From Klebsormidium nitens (Eukaryota; Streptophyta; Klebsormidiophyceae; Klebsormidiales; Klebsormidiaceae), in NCBI GenBank assembly GCA_000708835.1, contig DF237108.1, positions 100,668 to 164,667 of the forward strand: 64,000 bases of DNA. The letters run 5' to 3'. A program made the translations under genes and the position numbers. Under the pieces are notes generated by a model, which saw only the letters and a program-made list of their open reading frames with translations, made no database searches and was not told the DNA's origin. How positions within the stretch are numbered: position 1 is the stretch's first letter; every line of letters starts with the position of its first letter. Positions 60,101 to 64,000 of the stretch are shown here, in pieces.

Positions 60101-62037
60101 AAAAAGCGTCATACTAGTTGTTCAAAGAAAGCGTCCGGGATCTGAGAGCTGCGGGCATATCTTGCAGATTGACCTGTCCTCCGAACTGCGAAGGACCATT
60201 TTACTGGTTGACAAACCTGGGCATGTTGAAGTCTGCTCCTCAAAGAAAGCCGGGCATCCCGTGCAGATCAACCTGTCACCCAACCTGCGAAGATCCGCCA
60301 TACCTAGTTCTTGAGAAAATCTGATATTCTCCAACACAACAAAGACCCAACAGAGCAGACCGACAAAAGCCCGACGCTGTTCCCCATACAATCTCGGAAA
60401 CCTACATCTACTACAGCGCCAATATACTTATTAGAAGGCAACTCTAGACTGGTTTCTAGCAGGGTGGAACAGGACGTTTGTTGTCAGAATCCGTACAAAC
60501 AGAAGGACAAACGAAAGGGCGAAAACAAAAAAACGTACCACTGCAAACACCTTCTCCCCAACACTTTGTAGAGAGCCGTTAAACGCGGGGTAGCTGACGT
60601 ACTGCTCCTGGGTCCCATTGGAGAACAGGGTGATGTTCACTTTGTTGGAGAATTGCTGCGCCGGGGTGCCGATGGTCAGCTGACCGAAGACGACGATTGC
60701 AGTTGCGTTGATCGAGATGAGAGGCAAGCTGGGGTCATCAAGAAACCTGCAAAGATTGCTGAGATGCACTGCTTGCCTGGGGTCTCAGGAACTAGCGATT
60801 GTGCAAAGGCAACGCGTGCATTTGTTCAAAACGAAAGTGATCAACGTGGTTTCAAGCTCGTTTACGGAAACGGTGGAGAAGAGACATCTGAGGGGGAGTG
60901 GGGATCTTAAACCCCAGATCAGAAGTCAAGCCGCTTCGGTTGAGTCACCTTGACAGGCGGATGAAACGCATTAGAAAACACGTCGCAGATAAGGCCGACG
61001 AAGAATTGACCTTCACATATTTGGTTGAGGCGAACCTTCTTCACCACTCTGGGTACGCCATACCATAACCAGATTGACAAAGATGTTGTGTAGCAGATAG
61101 GGCAACGAACCCCTCAACCAACCTATCAACCAGAAGGATGACGACCCAGTCAAGATCCATCTTGAGCGCAAGATACATCACATCATTCTTGATGATGCGG
61201 AGTGTATGGGAGGTGGATGTATGCTCCACTACTCACTTGAGATGTCCGCTGACGTTCAACAGCCCCAGATTGAGGCTCGGCCGATCTAGAAGGATTGATT
61301 GGCCGCATGGGATGACCACGTTTGCTGGTTTGGACGGGTCCACTCCAGGGACTACTCCATTCGGCCAGGTGCTGATGTCGCTCCACCGCACAAAAGCTAG
61401 AGACCAAAAGGAGCTTCAATTTGAGCTCAGACTCGGCCCAGACTCACACTTAACACGGAGTGTACATACTCTCTGCCATGCCTTCCTTTATGCTAGATGA
61501 ATATATCGCTTCTGCTGTTGCTGGCACTTGTAAATCGGAAGCTTTGCTCACATGTGTGGCTGACGGTTTGAGCCAAGTGCCAAGTAAGACTCGAACAGGA
61601 TAGCTGCAGCTGGTTCAGTCCTCCAAAAGCTCAGTGTCTGATTGCAGGATATTGGAACTTTTTGAATGCATCTTTTTATAAAACAGTGATACTGGACACC
61701 AATGGCACTGAACGGGCACGTTCCTGATTACAGTCAGTCTAATCAGCCATCTTTAGTTCCAGTGAGGTGAAAAGAAGAGTGTAGTTCCAGTAGTGAAAAG
61801 AAGAGTGGAAGTGTTCTTGTGCACTCGGAACTTATATAAACAGAAGGACTCGTCCTTCCTTCACTTACTTTCAGTAGAGGGACCCTTGAAGGGGCACGTC
61901 GACGAAACAGCGTCCCCTAAAGCTCCATACCCCGTCTTGAAGCTGATTGCAACCACTAGCAATAAAAGTGCTGTCTTCAAGGGACTGCCCCGACGCTCCA
62001 CACTGGGGTCGCCCCATAAAAAGCATGGCTGTGTCAT
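45193..62037 (-). CDS. Secreted or membrane-anchored G8-domain, CEMIP/TMEM2/PKHD1L1-type protein, 16 exons
   Basis: Exons: 62037-61869, 61396-61237, 60746-60539, 59625-59415, 58819-58646, 57530-57352, 56887-56619, 55716-55471, 54230-53974, 53390-53272, 52102-51560, 50444-50307, 49281-49121, 48190-47925, 46976-46693, 45384-45193. All phases match; 1191 aa. A hydrophobic core (TALLLLVVAISF, about residues 22-33) is a signal peptide or anchor. The G8 domain spans about 60-180 (FVRWSDISTWP; AIVVFGQLTIG). A right-handed beta-helix follows with family marks VGGQVNLHGMPG, VAIASTDYDMEQAE, EVALLTRNIYIQG, GRYPIHFHICRSHAN and GHCYMTEDGVEVNNTF. C-terminal jelly-roll-like parts (VTGTNIVAVEVYR) end at TGA; an extra exon is possible. 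Many N-glycosylation sequons suggest export. Animal relatives act on hyaluronan or the cell surface; the role here is unknown. Most introns carry decoy splice junctions. Weakest boundary: acceptor at 53390. Confidence 0.88.
45434..45515 (-). repeat. Degenerate copy of the last G8-gene exon start
   Basis: Plus-strand ACATCTGGCGGTCGG through GGCAGACAGAGG-like sequence parallels the true exon edge at about 45320-45400 (ACATCCGCGCCGGCGGTCGA through AGCAGAGGTGGACAC). Both are followed by GTGGACAC and a GATGACGTCA-type stretch. The copy lies in the intron upstream of the true exon and includes the acceptor position. Confidence 0.65.
46990..47350 (-). repeat. Five repeated 3' splice-site-like units before exon 15 of the G8 gene
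   Basis: The intron motif ACACGTCTTGAT plus a TAATTTCC-like tail recurs near 46993, 47122, 47190, 47247 and 47319. On the coding strand most units end in a pyrimidine-rich stretch and CAG, like the true acceptor at 46977. Little or no exon sequence is carried along, so this array is mostly intronic. Confidence 0.75.
47465..47665. repeat. Tandem duplication, about 119-bp period
   Basis: The CTTCTGATTCAACTTAGT region near 47490 recurs as CTTCTAATTCAACTTAGT near 47600, followed by GGAAGGAGCTAAGCC versus GAAAGGAGCTGAGCC. It lies deep in the same G8-gene intron and has no exon similarity. Confidence 0.8.
48270..48545 (-). repeat. Two copies of G8-gene exon 14 start with open reading frames
   Basis: True exon start is 48190; copies start at 48358 and 48533 (spacing 168 and 175 bp). 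Each has CAG, then the codons for YCELPTDSTKSTF, the true exon giving YCELPTDSVKGTF. About 30 codons stay open without frameshift in both copies. Each ends at a GTGTAT that could act as a weak donor, but using it would break phase with exon 14. Confidence 0.92.
48925..48990 (-). repeat. Copy of the G8-gene exon 13 end and donor region
   Basis: CGGAAAGGCTGCCCCGGTGC near 48950 parallels CGGAAAGGCCGCTCCGGTGC near 49130, and the CGGTGCTCG block recurs after both. The donor GT of the true exon (CTCACTTG on plus) is changed to GAGCAAC in the copy. Confidence 0.8.
50530..51045 (-). repeat. Three decoy copies of G8-gene exon 12 start
   Basis: Acceptor-like starts are at 50621, 50809 and 51038; the true one is 50444. 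Each has CAG followed by G(T/C)(T/C)GCA and sequence related to GTTGCAGACGGAGTGTCAAT. A second conserved block (GGGTCCGGAAATTAGG-like) lies farther inside each unit, so roughly 100 nt of the 138-nt exon were copied each time. Confidence 0.88.
52103..52345 (-). repeat. Two-unit repeat at the acceptor of G8-gene exon 11
   Basis: GGAAGATGTGTATCAGGCGC near 52112 recurs as GGAAAGGTGTAGATCAGGCG near 52273, each followed by GTGGAA(G/A)CCTAATGGCTCGG-like sequence. Next to the second unit, GTCTACACAAC corresponds to the true acceptor GTCTGCACAG on the plus strand, giving a decoy TAG/ACC on the coding strand. Confidence 0.75.
54285..54705 (-). repeat. Five decoy copies of G8-gene exon 9 start
   Basis: Exon-like starts are at about 54312, 54411, 54511, 54598 and 54694; the true one is 54230. 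Steps are 82-100 bp. Units encode variants of VFPHNSQWVSFRNAT. In most the sequence CTTCAG/AGTCTTCCCGC at the acceptor is kept; the 54598 copy has lost the AG (CCGCGTCTTTCC). The true exon continues 150 nt past the repeated part. Confidence 0.93.
55845..56215 (-). repeat. Two to three decoy copies of G8-gene exon 8 start
   Basis: True acceptor 55716; copies at 55912 and 56106 (steps 196 and 194 bp), with a partial third near 56150-56215. Each has AG/GTACCAGTTGGAGCGC-like sequence and, 45 nt on, the TGACGTCAGC block that in the true exon encodes SDVS. The copies are frameshifted or carry stops. Confidence 0.88.
56318..56505 (-). repeat. Two copies of the G8-gene exon 7 donor region
   Basis: The true donor region reads CTTCTCACCAAAAGCCGGAG at 56611. 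It recurs as CGACTCACCAAACACCGGAG at 56461 (GTGAGT donor kept) and as ACTGATCAAAAGGCGGAG at 56331 (GT lost). Step is about 140-150 bp. Copies lie downstream of the exon on the coding strand. Confidence 0.85.
56960..57257 (-). repeat. Copies of exon 7 acceptor and exon 6 donor in one G8-gene intron
   Basis: A copy of the exon 7 start (true 56887) begins at 57044 with GGCAG/GTGGTGCATCGCACAAC and still shows the GGCCACTGTT block near 56975. A second GGCCACTG fragment lies near 57166. At 57215-57257 a copy of the exon 6 donor region is present, with GTGAGCGTCCG intact. So both ends of this intron were duplicated inward. Confidence 0.75.
57600..58205 (-). repeat. Four decoy copies of G8-gene exon 6 start
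   Basis: Acceptor-like starts are at 57702, 57896, 58083 and 58199; true start is 57530. Each has AG followed by GGGGGCACTTCAT-like sequence and the CCCCAGTTCATCGAGGGCGT block. The 57702 copy has a 1-base insertion. The 57896 copy is open through about 30 codons (HFILDATAAPQFIESVEL). The 58083 and 58199 copies contain frame changes or stops. Confidence 0.92.
59640..60310 (-). repeat. Four decoy copies of G8-gene exon 4 start
   Basis: Acceptor-like starts are at 59790, 60094, 60185 and 60284; true start is 59625. Each shows a T-rich tract, CAG, then a form of GTCGGAGGACAGGTCAACCT. The 59790 copy has a 1-base insertion (GGTTAAACC) that breaks the frame. Upstream intron sequence (GTATGACGCTTTTTCGCAG-like) is repeated with the exon part. 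Confidence 0.92.
61397..61868 (-). other. First intron of the G8-domain gene
   Basis: Bounded by a strong donor GAAA/gtaagt at 61868 and the acceptor ctctag at 61398-61397. I see no convincing decoy copy of exon 2 in it. Confidence 0.6.
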
Positions 62038-64000
62038 TGGACTGCTCTTCTCGCGTAGCTCTGCTAGAAAGGGCAGTCAAGATGCAGAATGATGGTTGCG
62101 GGGTCTAGGAGTCCTGGAAAGATAAATAAGAGACGAGATGAATTATGGAGTAGGCACTTGACCGGCTTTTTGAAAGGAGAACTAGTTGGCTTGACTTTCA
62201 CACAACCTCCTCCTTCGCTGTATTGCATGTGGCGGAGCGGGGACTCTGATACGGCCGTCCTGAACCGGCCTGTCAACATTGAACTTTGCACTGACTTGCA
62301 TCCAACAGTGACAGAACTATGTCAGAATCACCAGAAGTGGGTTAAGATACGCCGACGTTCAGGATTTCTTTGTACTTTGAACTTCAGGGATAAGCAGAGC
62401 CCCAGTATCAAATATCAAGGTCCTCTGGCAGCATCCCCCAAGATCTTTACTCATCAGTGCTGGAAAAGCAATCGTCTGAGCCACTTTCTTAACCTTTTAC
62501 TGGTTAAGAAAATGCAATCGCGCAAAGCAGTGACCTACAGAGCTACATGCAAACAACACCAATTAAGCAGATCGATCCACATTCGCCAGCACAGTGAGAA
62601 CAGTCTACACTATGTTTGTTTAAACAATGACTACGGATTCACATAAAAGCTGCAACAATGACGGGCTAAGAAGGTTGCTCTCGGATTCTCGTATCCATCG
62701 CATACTTCTGTTGACTGGGTGAAGCACAAAGCAGAGCATAACTCCTATGTCCAAAAATACCTCGCAGCTTTGAAGACCATATACGGTCTGCAAAGCGAAT
62801 GAAATCATGGAAGACCAGCACAAATGCATCCACTGACTGTTCACTGATCAGGTTCAATGATCGTCGACCCAAGAAGAAGACTAAGGATTCGAGAATGGGG
62901 ATCATATGAGCAGCTCTGGCCTGATCGAACCAAAAAGAAGCTCTAAAGCAGTTGGAGACGGAGAAGCATCAATAGGCAAGAAACCCAGGTTGCTCAAGCT
63001 TTTGGGATCAGCCAGGATCTTATGGAAGGAGCTTATGGAACACACCTAACCTATAAGGGTCACTTTGTCATCACACGTTCACTGATTATTTGCTAGTCAC
63101 ATCAACTGACCTCGCAAAAAGGTGACGCTATGGATTCATTAGCAACTTGAGCCTCCATTGAACCCCACAGAAGGCTTGATCCATCCAGCTTGTAAGCATT
63201 GGGTTCTTGTAATGCAGAAGCATCCTAAAAACATAAACCCATGAGGCACAAGCATCCAGGATCAAACACTTTCCACCACCAACGTTCTGCAATCAGTGCA
63301 GCACTCTTCCATGCCAAGTTTTGCTCTCCGCTGCAGAAGTCAGATCAAAAGAGTTTCTTCTTGAACTTTCCAACCGATTCAAAAAACTCACCTTCATGCG
63401 CAGATTGTCTCCGGTGAAGAGCATCAATGCATTCCAGCTGATTCAGTCTCCGCTGCACCGTAGAAAACCAAAGGATGTGACCCCTCAATCCCCTCGAATC
63501 TAGTGGCTTGCTTTCCTGGTCATCACAACAAGTACTCTTCTTCCAAGCCACTCGTGACCACCAATCCAGATCAGCTTCTCGTCTCTTCCCCGACTCTGCC
63601 AATGCACGACTGACTTTCAGCTGGCAGATTGGACTGAAGTGCCAATAATTGGCAGGCATACGACAGCATCTTTGAATGGTGGACTCCCTCCAAATGGCGG
63701 GCCGAAGGGATTCCTTTGCTGACAGCTCGCCTGTTAGGTCTAACCTGACCTGCAGGGCAGCCATAGCTGGTGCAGAGCGATGTTTCTAACCCAAGCGCCC
63801 CCTGTCAGCTCGACGTGGAGAGCTTATAAGTGCTGCTCAGCTAGCTGGGAGCGTAAATGGCGCTGAGGGGACAAGCCGCCTGTCCCTGGACCAGCAACTA
63901 GAATTGGGGATGATTCTGTTTTCAAGACCTTGCAAAGAGAGAACCGGTCACACTGCCGTTTTCCAAGTGCGCACTTCAGGTTTTCTACCCCGAGCTCAAA
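62038..64000. other. Upstream region of the G8-domain gene
   Basis: It should contain the promoter and 5' UTR of the minus-strand G8 gene. Frames such as 62089-62646 (plus) and 63345-63764 (minus) have no recognisable domain. No RNA gene or mobile element is evident. Confidence 0.45.

Noticed and set aside
62089-62646. 185-codon plus-strand frame opposite the G8 first exon region
   Set aside because: No homology signal; overlaps the antisense side of the G8 promoter region.
1-64000. tRNA, rRNA, CRISPR or bacterial operon features
   Set aside because: None seen; gene structure is eukaryotic with spliceosomal introns throughout.

Overview
The window is nuclear DNA of a green plant-lineage eukaryote, most likely a streptophyte (charophyte) alga. 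I infer Klebsormidiophyceae or a relative, but cannot prove it. Coding exons are GC-rich and sit between AT-richer introns, nearly all GT-AG. The gene set fits: a BELL-class TALE homeodomain protein, a VAMP71-type longin R-SNARE, an ILP1/GCFC splicing-type protein, a prenylated MUB, RTF2, plant-type mitochondrial carriers and a probable plastid PDZ protein. Ten protein genes were rebuilt exon by exon. Every junction was checked for splice signals and phase, and all ten models translate without interruption.

Layout: BELL (-, 243-6745); empty stretch; VAMP71-like R-SNARE (-, 10716-14430); ILP1-like (+, 15490-19643); MUB (-, 21497-23847); RTF2 (+, 25006-27843); CoA-type mitochondrial carrier (-, 28636-32656); PDZ-like protein (+, 33203-35037); a second mitochondrial carrier (-, 35895-41104); ADP-ribosylglycohydrolase (+, 41855-43552); and a 16-exon secreted or membrane-anchored G8-domain protein of the CEMIP/TMEM2/PKHD1L1 type (-, 45193-62037). 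Several neighbours are divergent pairs (VAMP71/ILP1, MUB/RTF2, CoA carrier/PDZ, second carrier/ADP-ribosylglycohydrolase) with 0.5-1.2 kb between their start codons. The genes are unrelated housekeeping, trafficking, transport and regulatory functions and do not form a cluster.

The most unusual feature lies in the introns. Four genes (VAMP71, ILP1, RTF2 and above all the G8 gene) carry tandem arrays of diverged copies of one splice junction plus part of the adjoining exon. ILP1 intron 1 has five decoy copies of its 3' splice site with about 90 nt of exon 2. The VAMP71 intron has seven extra copies, about 100 bp each, of its 5' splice site with the end of exon 3. In the G8 gene most introns contain one to five such copies, usually of the 3' splice site. 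Only the copy continuous with the complete exon can be used in the rebuilt mRNAs. Many decoys keep a good AG or GT but carry stops or frameshifts. I describe this as splice-junction decoy arrays, a candidate mode of intron growth with possible regulatory use.

The remaining intergenic stretches show no convincing genes. They contain a few short tandem repeats, an inverted repeat near 28.08 kb and a multi-hairpin GC-rich element near 24.75 kb.
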